Notes: generated by a model not told the origin, from the sequence alone. 64,000 nt of DNA from Mycoplasmataceae bacterium (GCA_031282505.1 JAITDP010000005.1:1-64000), one strand, 5' to 3'. Shown: positions 30,655 to 43,474, counted from the first letter of the stretch. Program-made: numbers and translations.

Positions 30655-31417
30655 TATTGAAACTATTGTACATAATATTTGTACAAAAAACAATATTAAA
30701 TATGAATCATTAAGCGAAGGTTTTGTTTTAAAACTTTCACAAAAAAAAGAAATTAAATATATTTATGGATACAATTTTGCTTGCAATGACGTTAGTGTTT
30801 CTAAACTTTGTGATGATAAATCGGCAACTAGTGAGTTATTAGCAAAGCAAAAAATTCCTTGTTTTGAACATCACTTTTTTATGAGAGGTTTTTACAAAAA
30901 AACCGATATTATTAAACTGTTTAATTTATTAAATAAAAATGTTGTTGTAAAACCTAATACCGGCAGTAGTGGTGTAAATGTTTTTCATTGTACATCTTTG
31001 AGAAAATTATTTGACTGTATTAAAATAATTTTAAAAGAAAATGTAAATTTTGCCATCGCTCCATTTTATGATTATGAATATGAATATCGTATCATTGTTT
31101 ATAAAAATTCTCCTGTTGTTATGTATAAAAAAATTCGTAATCATGACTGGAAACATAATTTATCTGTTGGAACAAACATAAGTGAAGATATAAGTGATAC
31201 TGTAAAAAAAGAATTAATTAAATTTATTAAAAAAGTGACTGATGTGCTTCCAATCAATTTTTTTTCAATTGATATAGCAAAAATTGATTCAAAATATAAA
31301 ATTGTTGAAATCAACAGTGGAGTTATGATGGAAAAATATAGTCAGTTTAATATAAAAAAGACTATGGAAGTATATGAAAAAGTTATAATAGATTTATTCA
31401 AATGAAATCAAAGATAA
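30635..31417 (+). CDS. ATP-grasp domain protein (RimK / YheC-like)
   Basis: 260 residues. The ATP-grasp signs are a central CDDKSATSELLAKQKIPC helix, NVVVKPNTGSSGVNVFHC (ATP-binding Lys and Gly-rich loop), APFYDYEYEYRIIVYKNSPV (adenine-binding stretch) and FFSIDIAKID then VEINSGVMM with Asp/Glu/Asn for Mg. Family members ligate a carboxylate to an amine (for example glutamate to a protein tail); the substrate here is unknown. The ATG at 30635 is preferred over the GTG at 30626. After a UGA Trp, three more residues extend it into the ferredoxin gene (16-base overlap). Confidence 0.8.
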
Positions 31418-31578
31418 ACCCTAAAAAATGTATTAGTTGTGGTGCTTGTATTTCTGTATGCCCAGTTGATGCAATTAGTTTTGACAAAAATAATAAAGCA
31501 ACAGTTGATAAAAATAAATGCATAGGTTGTGGTGCTTGTATTTCTGTATGTCCGGTCGGAGCAACTTCTAAGGAATAA
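31402..31578 (+). CDS. 2[4Fe-4S] ferredoxin
   Basis: 58 residues with two perfect CxxCxxCxxxCP motifs: CISCGACISVCPVDAI and CIGCGACISVCPVGA. This is a clostridial-type low-potential electron carrier. In the same overlapping operon as the ATP-grasp gene. Its near-identical halves (GACISVCPV twice) show the classic internal duplication. Probable partners are a pyruvate:ferredoxin or radical-SAM system, such as the activases at 24225 and 37740. Confidence 0.95.
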   Translation: MKSKINPKKCISCGACISVCPVDAISFDKNNKATVDKNKCIGCGACISVCPVGATSKE

Positions 31579-31603
31579 AAATTATAATATACTTTAATAA
31601 GTT

Positions 31604-32452
31604 ATGAACTTTGCCATCATCGTAGACTCATCATCTGGAATTAAACAAAATGAATTTAAAAATGTTTTTGTTGTTCCAATGACAATTACAAAGAAAAAAA
31701 ATACACAAAATTTTACTTACCAAGATGGTGTTGATATTACTCAAAAACAAATCTTTAAAGAAATGGAAGAAGGTGTTGTTTTCAAAACAGCTTCACCTAT
31801 ATTAAGTAAATGTAGTGATTTGTTGGAAGAAATTGCGGGTAAATATGATGAGATTTACATTTTACCAATTCCTATGAATATCTCTGGAACTTACAATCAA
31901 TGAAAGTTATTATCTAGCGATTATGAAAATGTTTTTGTTTACAATCCAAAGGCACCTAGTTGGAATACTCGATGAAATGTATTAGATTTATTAGCAATGA
32001 AAGATATTAACCATGAAAAGGTTGAAAAGTATATGAATGATACTTATGGCAAAAACACCATGGGAATTGTTTTGAACGAGCTTAAATACGCAATTAGGGG
32101 TGGTAGAATTGGATTGGTTAAGGGTTTGATTGCTACTGCTTTAAAATTAAATATTGTATTAGATCTTACAGTCAAAGGGCTTGAGTATATGAATAAAGCC
32201 TTGAATGTTAACAAAATTTTTTCAATAGTTAGTAATGTTTGCTGTGAACAAATTAAATACAATGGTAATAATATCGATCGTCTTTGTATTTATATGAGCA
32301 AAGTACGTAATCAAAAATTTAAAACAGAGACTATTAAAAAACTTCTTATAGAAGGGTTTGGCTTTAAGGGAGTCGAATTTGCTGAATTACCAGCTGTAAT
32401 TTCTGTTCATAGTGGTCCAAATTATGTTGGTTTTTCTGTTAGAGTTAAATAA
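31604..32452 (+). CDS. DegV family fatty-acid-binding protein
   Basis: 282 residues. The N-terminus is FAIIVDSSSGI; GVVFKTASPILSK contains the TSqPs-like fatty-acid contact, ISGTYNQ replaces the usual LSGTy, and a basic AIRGGRIGLVKGLIAT (family l.kGGRis) lies in the second domain. DegV (FakB-type) proteins present a fatty acid to the kinase FakA, feeding PlsX/PlsY lipid synthesis. TATAAT lies 15 bases before the ATG. The desulfurase gene starts three bases after its stop. Confidence 0.9.
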
Positions 32453-32454
32453 AT

Positions 32455-33669
32455 ATGCTAACTGATAATATCAAAAAGTATTTCCCATGGTTTAAAAACA
32501 ATAAATCATGAACTTATTTGGATTCATCTGCTACTTCATTAAAGCCACAATGCGTAATTGATGATGTTACATCATATTACGAGAAATATGGGACAAATCC
32601 ACATAATTCTGATTCAAAACTTGCTTATGATTTAATATTAAAACTTAAATCTTGTAGACAAAATATAGCTAGTTTTTTTAATGCAAAAAATAATGAAATT
32701 ATTTTTACAAGTGGAGCGACAGATGGATTAAATTTAATTTGTCAGAATTTAATAAATTGGTTAAAACCAAATGATGAAGTTTTGTTAAGCTATGGTGAGC
32801 ATTCTTCAAATCTACTTCCTTGATTGATGAATGAAAAAACCAAAAAATATAAAATTGTTTATGCTAAAGATAAAAATAATTTTCCTAGTGAACAAGCATT
32901 TATTAGTTCTATAACTAAAAAGACTAGGATAATTTCTTTATCAACTACAAACAGTTTGTTTGGTGTTTCGATAAATATTAAAAATATTGTAGCAGTTGCA
33001 AGAAAAATAAATAAAAACATAATCATTGTTGTTGATGCAACTCAAACAGCTCCATCACAAGGTTTTGACTTTAAAAACACTGATGTAGATTTATTTGTTT
33101 GTAGTTCTCATAAAATGTTAGGTCCTAACGGAGTCGGAATACTTGGTGGTAAATTTTCTATATTAAATAAATTTACTTCTATTAAAATAGGTGGTGGTTC
33201 TGTGTCTACTGTGGAAAATGATAAAATTAATTTTTCCCCCATTCCTGAAAGATTAGAACCAGGCACTCCTAACGTTGAAGGAATTATAGGTTTTAATAGT
33301 GCTATTAATTTTATAAAAAAAATTGGAATTAAAAATATCATCAAACACGAAAAAGAACTTAAAAAATATATTGACCAAAAAATAATAAAAATTAAAAATA
33401 TTGATTACCCGAGTTATGGAACAGATTTTCCTATATGTTCGTTTAATATTAAAGGCGTGTCTCCACAAGATCTAGCAAATTATTTAGGAAATAAAAAAAT
33501 TATAGTTCGTGGCGGAATGAGCTGCGTAAAAATGATAAGCAAATTTGCATCGCCATCTGGATATGTAAGAGCCAGTTTTTATTTATATAACACAAAAAAA
33601 GATATTGATAAATTAATTTATGAATTAAAAAAATATAAACCAGGTAATGAGTTAAAAAATATTGTATAA
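32455..33669 (+). CDS. sufS: cysteine desulfurase (SufS/CsdA type)
   Basis: A PLP enzyme, 404 residues, that moves sulfur from cysteine to an acceptor. The start is WTYLDSSATSLKPQCVIDDV; IIFTSGATDGLNLI, VVDATQTAPSQ and SSHKMLGPNGVGIL (the Lys that binds PLP) are clear, and RGGMSCVKM holds the catalytic Cys. It pairs functionally with sufB at 51497 for Fe-S clusters and with thiI for tRNA thiolation. Trp codons at 32506-32519 and 32821 are UGA. Confidence 0.93.
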
Positions 33670-33670
33670 A

Positions 33671-34966
33671 TTATTTATAAAATTTTTGAAGTTCAGAAAA
33701 AATCTTTTTTTGAAAAATAAAAGCTTCAATGTTTGTTAAATTTCTGTGGTATTGTTTTTTGACATCATCAATTGACATTCCATATAGTCTTGAAACTTTT
33801 TCAAAGTAATCATTAAAATCTTTTTGTGTTACTTCGATTTTTAATTCAGAAGCAATTTTTTCTATGGCACAGACAAATTTAACATTTTTTTCAGCAGTTT
33901 TTAACAAACCTTCCTTATATAATTTTTCATCAGTGTAACCTAGAGATTTTAAATATTCTTCCTTAGAAACACCAGCTTTTTTAGCAAGGTTTTCTGTTTC
34001 ATGTTCTATCTTATGTTGCTCATTATTTAATAAAGCTTTGGGAAAGTAAGAAATTTTTGTTGTTTTAATAATTTCTTCGCTAATATTTTTTTGAAAGTTT
34101 TCAAAAACTTTATGTTTTTTTCAATCAACTAATTGTTTTTTTAGATATTCTTTAAAATCTTTTTCTGTTTTAACATCAGACAATTTGAATTTTTTAAAAT
34201 AAAATTCATCAAAAGTTGGTTTAGTAATTGTACTAATAGAGTTAATTTTAACTGTGAATTTCACTTCTTTATTAGCATATTGCTCATGATAATTTTTTGG
34301 AAATGTTAAAAATATATCTTTTGTTTCACCAATGGTGCAACCAATTAGTTGAGATTCAAAACCAGGGATAAATGAATTAGAACCGATAACTAGATCATAT
34401 CCTTTTGCGCTTCCACCAGCAAATTCTTTATCATCTATATAACCAGTGAAATCGATATTAACAGAATCGCCATTTTCAACAGTTCCTGTTTCTTTGTTAG
34501 TTAGCATAATATCTTTTTTAATCATACGATCAAATTCGTGTTGAGTTTCTTCGTCAGTTACTTCTTCACTATCAAGTTTAATATTAAACTTTTTATAATC
34601 CGCAATTTCAACTGTTGGCATTTTTTCAAAATTTGCAGTGAAAGTTAATTTGTTTTTATTTATATCAATAATAGATATTTTGGGACTAAATCCTAAAAAA
34701 GAAGTATCTGCAGTTGTAGCAATAAAAAATTTAATATCGGTATTAATTACATTGTTTGCTGCTTTTGAAAAAACCTCTTTTTCATTTACATATTTTTTAA
34801 TTTCTTGTAACGGTGCTTTTCCAGGACGAAAACCTGGTTTACGAAATTTTTGTGCATATTCTTTTAAAACATTAGCTTGTGCTTTTTGTCATTCATCCTT
34901 TTCAACCTCAAATTCAAAGGTTACAGAATCGTCATGTATGGTTTTTTTTAATTCCTTCAATGCCAT
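33671..34966 (-). CDS. tig: trigger factor
   Basis: A ribosome-bound chaperone and prolyl isomerase, 431 residues. The ribosome-binding loop is FRKPGFRPGKAPLQEI near residue 45. The FKBP domain covers about residues 155-240 (VENGDSVNIDFTGYID, KGYDLVIGSNSFIPGFE). The C-terminal helical domain is normal in length. It is divergent from the glycosyltransferase at 34992, and its -10 (plus-strand ATTATA, 34974-34979) is seven bases from the ATG. Confidence 0.95.
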
Positions 34967-34991
34967 TGTAATTATTATATAATAATAACAA
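34967..34991. promoter_or_regulatory. bidirectional -10 element, tig / glycosyltransferase
   Basis: ATTATATAAT (34974-34983) yields TATAAT on both strands, seven bases before tig and eight before the glycosyltransferase. Confidence 0.6.
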
Positions 34992-35933
34992 ATGGCGCTT
35001 GTCTCTTGTATTATCCCTGTTCATAACGTTAAAGTTGCATATCTTTCTTCTACTTTGAATGATTTACGTAAACAAAAATTTCAAGATTTTGAAATTATAG
35101 TTGTTGACGACGCTTCTACTGATGAAGAGTGTATTCAATATCTACGAGCATTAGAGATCAATCCAAAGATTAAAGTTATATGATCTAAAGTTACTCATGC
35201 AGAAAAACCACATGGGGCTGGTTTTCCTAGAAACATTGGTTTAAAAGCTGCAACTGGTGAATATGTAGCTTTTATTGATGCTGATGATTTTATGCATCCA
35301 GATTATCTGCAAACTCTTGTTGATATGTTCAGAAAAAATCCCGGTCTTGAAATAGCTGTTATTAATCATGCTCGTTGGTTTGAAAAAATTAATACTTATG
35401 AAATGAATCAAAAAATGCTAATTTCTCCTGGGGTTATTAATTGTAATAATTGACCTCGTGTAATCGAAGTTAATGGTTCAATGTGAGCAAGAATGTGCCT
35501 TCGTTCATTTATTTCACGACCTGAATTACTTTCATTAGAAGACGTTGACTATCAAGAAGATATGTGCTGATGAATGATTGTGTGTTCAAAAGCAACTAAA
35601 ATTTTAGTTGAACAATCATATATTTATTACTATTATCGTATTCGTGATGAAACAGGCAAGGAACATCCTGTTGAAAAAAAAGAAACTTCTATTAGAACTT
35701 TCTTTAATGGTTCAAGAGAAGTATGAGAACGTATTAAAAATGATAATAGTTATATTAGTAATAATTTTAAGCTTTTATATGATAATGCTTTTGTGTTTAA
35801 AATGAAGTATGTTCTTTCTTTTGGTTTAAAAAATAATGATGAATTAAATTTACTACGTAATGATCCTAGAATTAAACCTACGTTGGATGCTGTTGACAAA
35901 TATATTGCTGAATTCATTAATAAAAGAGATTAA
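34992..35933 (+). CDS. family 2 glycosyltransferase
   Basis: 313 residues. The GT-A core begins VSCIIPVHNVKVAYLSSTLN; IIVVDDASTDEE is the nucleotide-binding Asp region, and AFIDADDFMHPDYL the DxD metal site. EDVDYQEDMCWWM is a likely acceptor/catalytic segment. It is unrelated at the nucleotide level to the tandem pair at 8982-10751. It probably acts on a surface glycan or glycolipid; the neighbouring LRR lipoprotein converges with it but need not be linked. Confidence 0.88.
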
Positions 35934-35934
35934 A

Positions 35935-37644
35935 TTAATTTGATAAATTTTTTGTAAGCGTTGTAGAAACTGTTCAATTATCTGATGCAGATGATGGAAG
36001 GCCACAATATTGTTTTAGATGTTGTAGCACATCGCTTGGATTCACCGTTCCAGTAACGGTTAAAACCCCTGTACTACTAATATTACGAAAGGCGTTGTCT
36101 CCATTTTGAAATCAAGCAGATGGTAATTCAGAAAAATTAGTTAAATTTATTTGGGAAATATTACGACAAGAATCAAAACTTGTAGCTCCAAGTGTTGAAC
36201 TATTGTTTGAAATATTTAAAACAGTAAATCCTGAGCATTCTCGGAAGGCATTATTATTAATTATTTGCACATTATTTGGAATTGTCAGACTTCCAGTTAG
36301 ATGTCAGCAACCGTAAAATGCTGAGTTACCAATTTCTATTACATTGGTTCCAATTGTTAAACTTCCATTTAAACTAGTACAGTAATAAAATGCCTGATTT
36401 CCAATGCCTGTCACACTATTGGGAATATTCACATTTCCGGTTAGCGCACTGCAAAAAGCAAACGCATATGCTCCAATATTTGTTACACTATTTCCAATAG
36501 TCAAATTCCTATTAAAACTTGTACAGCTTGCAAATGCATAACCATCAATACTTGTCACACTATTTGGAATGTTTATATCTCCAGTTAACTTTCCACAACT
36601 AGAAAAAGCACAATAAGGTATACTTGTCACACTATTTCCAATAGTCAAATTCCCATCAAAACTTGTACAATTTGCGAATGCGTATGTTCCAATACTTGTC
36701 ACACTATTTGGAATGTTTATATTTCCAATTAACTTTCCACAATTATAAAAAGCATTATTTCCAATACTTGTCACACTATTTCCAATAGTTAAATTCCCAT
36801 CAAAACTTGTACAATTTGCGAATGCATTATTTCCAATACTTGTCACACTATTTGGAATGTTTATATCTCCGGTTAACTTTCCACAACTAGAAAAAGCACT
36901 TCCATCAATACTTTTTACTCCATCAGGGATAGTCAAACTTCCGGTTAGCCCACTACATGATAGAAAAGCATTTTGTGATATTTTCATAAGTGGCACTCAC
37001 ATTGCAGCAACTGATGACCATATTTTTGAAGGAATAGATAAATTTTCCGCTTTATAAGAAGAAGACGAAGTAATTGTACAATATGATGGATTCATTGCTT
37101 CACCGGTAAATGATACTGTAACGGAACCAGAAATCATACCATATCAATTTGAACCATTCGCAGTACCGCACATTGTTGCTTCATCTGTTGCATAAATATA
37201 TCCATCGTTGTTTGTGTGGTACACTTTTGTGGTTTTAACATCAGTTATTGTTGCATCTACTGTAAATGAAAAAGAAGAACCATAGGTAGGAAGAGAAGAT
37301 AAATTGTAATAACTAGGATTAAAATTTATGCTTGTGTTGTTGGTTATATTAATGCTAGATTGCATTAACCCTAAACTATATTCAGTAATTGAACAATTAA
37401 CTTCATAGTCATCAAAATTTATTGAATCATTATTAATTAAAACATCAATATTTTGACTAATTGGTGTAATCGAATCGTTAATTACAATATCACAATTCCC
37501 TAAAGAAAAAATCGGATCATCATTAGGATTATCACCACTATTGCCTCCACCACATTGATTTAAAAATAAAAGTGGACTAGTCATTCCTAGCAAAAAAGAC
37601 GTCGATCACAATATTAAAAGTTTAATTCGGTGTTTGTGTTTCAT
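35935..37644 (-). CDS. BspA-type leucine-rich-repeat surface lipoprotein 1
   Basis: 569 residues. A signal peptide ends with the lipobox LFLNQC followed by a GGGN linker, so it should be anchored by Lgt. Residues 25-200 form a β-rich, Ser/Thr/Asn-rich domain. From about 215 to 480 run LRR_5 units of 24 residues, for example TSIGNNAFANCTSFDGNLTI, many nearly identical in DNA with a 144-base two-unit period. The C-terminus (about 60 residues) resembles that of lipoprotein 2. BspA-like proteins of bacteria and trichomonads often bind host or microbial surfaces; that role here is inferred. Confidence 0.9.
36546..36977 (-). repeat. 144-base tandem repeats in LRR lipoprotein 1
   Basis: The string CAATACTTGTCACACTATTT begins at 36546, 36690 and 36834, exactly 144 bases apart. 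Each period encodes two 24-residue LRR units. Near-identity suggests recent expansion and possible length variation. Confidence 0.85.
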
Positions 37645-37739
37645 GTAAATTTATATAGAATAAATAAAAAAAATATTTTTAGTTGTTGTTTAGTTTATTA
37701 AATATTTGTTTTTTATTTGTATTCATGATTTTATTATAA
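37645..37739. other. intergenic spacer between pflA and LRR lipoprotein 1
   Basis: AT-rich, with short T-runs. No clear hairpin, RNA gene or coding remnant was seen. Confidence 0.4.
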
Positions 37740-38447
37740 TTAGTCAATTTTAAATAATATTTTTATATTTTTAATTTGTTCGATTGAAGGTACATTTTTT
37801 TTAGTAATTTTGTAAGGAATTTTTAATTCTTCATATTTATGCTCTGCAAGTAAATGTAATGGGAGTATTTCAAAACGTTCCAAATATTTAGTGTTATTAA
37901 TAATTTTTTTAATATTTGAAATGTTTTTAGGTTGATCGGTCAACCCGATGCCATATACCATTCTTACCCAATATTTGTGATGTTTTTGTTCTAAATACTT
38001 AATTAAGTTTAGTTCTAATGTTTCTGATTTTTGAGTAATAATTTTATGATATTTTTTTATAGTGTGTTTAATATCGATTAAAAATAATACTTTATATTTT
38101 ATAAAAACATCGAAAACACTAAGTTTATTATGAAAACCACAAGTATCAATTGCAAGACTAATTTTTAAAGAAAAGCATTTTTTAGCAAGTTCACAGCAAA
38201 ATTCATAATGTAATAGCGGTTCTCCACCGCTTATAGTGATGCCACCATTTTTGTAATATGTTTTGTTTTTTAAAAAATCTTTAATTATTTCATCAACTGT
38301 AATTTTTTTTGTATTAATATTAAAAAATGATTCTGGATTATGACAATAAATACATCTATAAGGACAGCCAGAAAGAAAATAAACAGTTCTAATACCTGGA
38401 CCATCAACTGTTGAAAATGATTCTTTCTTTATATAAGAAGCATTCAT
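37740..38447 (-). CDS. pflA: pyruvate formate-lyase activating enzyme
   Basis: A radical-SAM glycine radical activase, 235 residues. FSTVDGPGIRTVYFLSGCP is followed by CPYRCIYCHNPESF (Cx3Cx2C cluster site), GGITISGGEPLLHYEF and LAIDTCGFHNK; the C-terminal ERFEILPLHLLAEHKYEEL matches PflA. This implies a pyruvate formate-lyase elsewhere, making acetyl-CoA and formate; the formate would feed fhs. It starts at the base before the rplC stop, so it is the third gene of the rpsJ-rplC operon. Confidence 0.93.
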   Translation of the reverse strand: MNASYIKKESFSTVDGPGIRTVYFLSGCPYRCIYCHNPESFFNINTKKITVDEIIKDFLKNKTYYKNGGITISGGEPLLHYEFCCELAKKCFSLKISLAIDTCGFHNKLSVFDVFIKYKVLFLIDIKHTIKKYHKIITQKSETLELNLIKYLEQKHHKYWVRMVYGIGLTDQPKNISNIKKIINNTKYLERFEILPLHLLAEHKYEELKIPYKITKKNVPSIEQIKNIKILFKID

Positions 38448-39338
38448 TTATTCAGGTTTGTTAGTAGACTCTTCATTAGCAGCGGCGGCTTTTTCTTCAC
38501 CAGAAGAAGTAGCAGCTTCTTTTTCTAATAATGTCTCATGTTTAATTTCAGCATTATGTTTTTCATTTACAGCGGCTTTTTCATCAGCAATTGCTTGTTC
38601 AACACTTTCTGCTTGTTCGTTTAACTCTAAAGCAATTTCTTTATCTTCCAATTTTAAATTTTCTTCTTCTATTTGTTTTTGAATTTCTTTAGTAATTAAG
38701 TCATAAGAAACTGATTTGTTTGAGTTTTTATTACTTGTTTTAATTACTACTAATCCTTTTTCAGGTCCAGGGATAGCACCAGAAACAATGATTATGTTAT
38801 CCTCTGGAATAATCTTAACAACAGTTAAATTTTGAACTGTAACTGTTTCATGTCCATAATGACCGTGCATTTTCTTTCCTTTATAAACTCTTTGAGGAGC
38901 AGAACCACCACGACCAAAAGCTAAAGAACCTTGATAACGGTGTGGAAAACCGTGACCATGACTCAAAGGACCAATTTTAAAGTTTCATCTAAAGATTGCT
39001 CCGGTAAATCCACGGCCCTTTGTTATTCCTTGTACATCTACATATTCACCAGCGTTAAAAGTATCAACAGTAATTTTGTCGCCAACATTATATGTTTGTT
39101 CAACATTTGAAAAAGATTTAATTGTTTTTTTTAATTCAACTCCTGCTTTTTTAAAAATACCTTTGTGTGGATTATTAACTTTGTTTTCTTTCGTAGAACC
39201 ATATCCTATTTTAACATTGTTATTTTTGTTTTCTAAAACAACGTTTGGTTCGGCGTGAATAACAGTACATGCAATTGCTTTACCTTTGGTATCGAATAAA
39301 CGAACCATACCTATTTTTGTTCCTAAAATATATTTCAT
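38448..39338 (-). CDS. rplC: 50S ribosomal protein L3 with acidic C-terminal tail
   Basis: 296 residues. It begins [47 protein letters not shown] and [16 protein letters not shown] are the L3 signatures. The last 85 residues are a Glu/Ala/Lys-rich, coiled-coil-like tail ([19 protein letters not shown]). The usual length is about 210. TGGAGGT ribosome binding site. A UGA Trp lies at 38979-38984. The next S10-operon genes rplD-rplW are 9 kb away. Confidence 0.94.
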
Positions 39339-39340
39339 AA

Positions 39341-39643
39341 TTACTTAATTACAACCTCCACACTTGATGGTACTGAAATTTTTTTTAGTTCATTTAAAAT
39401 TTCACTTGATCCAGATAAAATAATTAGTCTTTTGTGTGTACGACGTTCAAATTGTTCCATAGTGTTTTTGTGAACAAATGGATCACGCAAAATTGAAAAT
39501 ACTTCTCTTTTAGTGGGTAATGGGATTGGACCATCAACTTTAGCATTAATTTGTGTTGCAACTTCTAAAACTTTTCTAACTGTGTTTTCAAGAACAGCAA
39601 CGTCGTATGAAAGTAGTTTTATTTTGTACACATTATTAGCCAT
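39341..39643 (-). CDS. rpsJ: 30S ribosomal protein S10
   Basis: 100 residues, full length. KIKLLSYDVAVLENTVRKV, PIPLPTKREVFSILRDPFVHK and RRTHKRLIIL are clear. First gene of a three-gene operon with rplC and pflA; a minus-strand TATAAT about 40 bases upstream leaves a short leader. Confidence 0.96.
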   Translation of the reverse strand: MANNVYKIKLLSYDVAVLENTVRKVLEVATQINAKVDGPIPLPTKREVFSILRDPFVHKNTMEQFERRTHKRLIILSGSSEILNELKKISVPSSVEVVIK

Positions 39644-39705
39644 ATAAGAACAGTCGTATTTGATAATACAATATATATTATATTGAATTATTTATTATGT
39701 ATCAA

Positions 39706-39957
39706 ATTAAACCCAATTAGTTGGTAAACCTAAGCTATGTAAATAAGGATAATAATTGCTTTGATGTCAGTTACCTGTAACACTTATAGTTCCAAAAGTA
39801 CTTAGGTTGATAAATGTAGCACTTCCAGTTCAAGATGGTTGAGCGGAAAAATTAGTAAAATTATATGACTAACATATGAACAGTATTCAAATGCTCAATT
39901 GTCAAGGTATTCCACTGTACTAGGAAGTTAATAGTAATGCAAAAGTTTAGTATGTTT
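39706..39957 (-). pseudogene. remnant of a BspA-type LRR gene C-terminus
   Basis: The minus strand reads a short start (MKHTKLLHYY, stop), an LRR-like piece (STVEYLDNWAFEYCSYVS) and, in a shifted frame, FSAQPSWTGSATFINLSTF then SVTGNWHQSNYYPYLHSLGL. The last part matches the ending of LRR lipoprotein 2 (SVTGGWDANDALSYLKTLGL). A stop and a frameshift show it is broken. It lies just downstream of the intact gene, so it probably arose by duplication and decay. Confidence 0.75.
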
Positions 39958-39988
39958 CATTATTTTTATTATGTAAAATAACTAAAAA

Positions 39989-42022
39989 TTAAACAGCAAC
40001 GGTCCAATCGCTTGGCAAACCTAAAGTTTTTAAATAACTTAAAGCATCATTAGCATCTCAACCGCCAGTAACACTTACAGTTCCTGGACTATTTCAGTTC
40101 GTAAATTGTGAATATCCACTTTTGTTTCATGTTGGCTCGGCAGAAAAACCAGTTAAATTTATAGAAGAGATACTGCTACATGAAACAAAAGCATAGTTTT
40201 CAAGGTTTATTACACTATTGGGAATAGTTAATGTTCCATTAAGATTTTTACAACTTAAAAAAGAATTAGAGCCTATATATTTTACACTACTTGGAATATT
40301 CAAATCGCCAGTCAAACCAGTACATTGGTTAAATGCGGAAGTCCCTATGTCTATTACACTAGATGGGATATTTAAACTACTGTTTAAATTACATGAATCA
40401 AATGCTCTGCCACAAATAATTTTGGTTTTATTGTTTAGATTTAAAGATCCATTAGGATTATCTGTGCCTGTATCTGTGACATTGCTATACTTTCCTAAAC
40501 AATAATATGTATCACCGTTTTTAATGTAATATACATTATCACTACTACATGATATTTTATTGTTTGGGTAGCCGTCTGAATATGCGGCTGTGAAATTAGG
40601 GCAATTTTTAAATGCTTGAGTGCCAATACTTGTAACACTATTAGGAATAATTAAATCTCCAGATAAACTACTGCAATTACAAAACGTGTTTTCTTCAATG
40701 CTTGTAATATTATCTGGAATAGTCAAATTACCATTTAAACTAGAACACCCATAAAATGCACTTCCTCCAATATATTTTAAACCACTTCCAAGTTTTAATT
40801 GTCCATTTAGTGAACCGCAACTTTTAAAAGCAGAGGGGTTAATATTCTCCACATTATCTGGGATAACTAAATCTCCAGTTAAACTAGAGCATCCGACAAA
40901 TGCTTCTTCATTAATGTTTATCAAAGAACTTCCGGTAAATGATAGTGAAGTTAAATTTGAACAACTAGAAAAACATCTAAAACCTATATCTGTTACGCCA
41001 CTAGGAATAGTTAAACTATTGTCTAATGCTGAACAGTATTCAAACGCTTCATTACAAATTATTTTAGTTTTAGGAAGCAGTGTTAATTGTCCACTAGGTT
41101 CAGTGTTAGTATCACTACTAATAACATTATCACTTTTCCCTAAACAATAATATTTTTCATCATTATTTAAATAATACACATTGTTTGATGAACATGATAT
41201 TTTATTATTAGGAAAATCATCACTTGCACCTTCAATTAATCCAATGCAATTGTAAAAAGCTCTAGACCCAATATCGTTAACTTTATTTCCTAAAAATATA
41301 CTAGTAAAGCTTGTGCAATCTTGAAAAGAACTAATGCCAATACTTATTACATTATTGGGAATAATTAATTGCCCTGTTAAATTAGCACAATTTTCGAACG
41401 CTTTTGACTTGATCTGTGCAACTTTGTTTCCTATAGTTAATTTTCTATTAAAACCAGTGCAATTTTTAAAAGAACTATCGCCAATACTTGTAACACTATT
41501 AGGAATAATTAAATCACCAGTGAAACCACTACAACCATCAAAAGCGTTGTCTCCAATACTTGTAACATTATTCCCAATAGTTAATGTTCCATTAAGATTT
41601 ATACAACCTTCAAAAGCATAACGACCAATTTCTTTAACAGTATTTGGAATAGTTAAATTTCCAGTTATCGTATTAATGTTTTTGAAAGCACCATCAATAG
41701 TTGTTAGAGTATATGGTTTATTATCTTGGGAATTAATGATACGGTTGGGGATTATCAAATTATTAGCTTCATATGAACGTACATTAGTAATACTTGCAGT
41801 TCCATCATCATAAAATAAAATTGCAGAAATATAGCTACTAGAAGAAATACCAGTGTATCCCTTCCAATTAGTACCTTTATCATTTCCAACATAATTAGAA
41901 GGATCATTATCTTCATCTGGTTGGTTATCACCACATTGGTTTAAAAATAAAAGAGGACTAAAGACCCCCCCAAGTATAACCGGAGATGATAATAATGCAA
42001 AAAGTTTAGTTTTGTTTTTCAT
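39989..42022 (-). CDS. BspA-type leucine-rich-repeat surface lipoprotein 2
   Basis: 677 residues. MKNKTKLFALLSSPVILGGV is a signal peptide ending in lipobox LFLNQC, then an acidic linker (DNQPDEDNDPS). About 20 LRR_5 units follow (for example SVTSIGDNAFDGCSGFTGDL), interrupted twice by a 60-residue insert with NVYYLNNDEKYYCLGKSDNV and NVYYIKNGDTYYCLGKYSNV. The start at 42022 is chosen because TATAAT lies ten bases upstream; a longer frame to 42112 lacks support. Seven coding-strand G (41965-41971) fall in the signal peptide. Confidence 0.9.
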
Positions 42023-42077
42023 TTTTACATTGATTATAGTTATAGTTTTTTTGTTAAAAAGTTTAAAAACAATTTTC

Positions 42078-43451
<1,374 letters not shown>

Positions 43452-43474
43452 ATTTTTATTATATAATATAGACA
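43452..43474. promoter_or_regulatory. bidirectional -10 element, eno / rplJ
   Basis: ATTATATAAT (43458-43467) carries TATAAT on each strand. The eno message would be leaderless. The rplJ message would begin near 43474 with a leader of about 85 bases. Confidence 0.6.
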
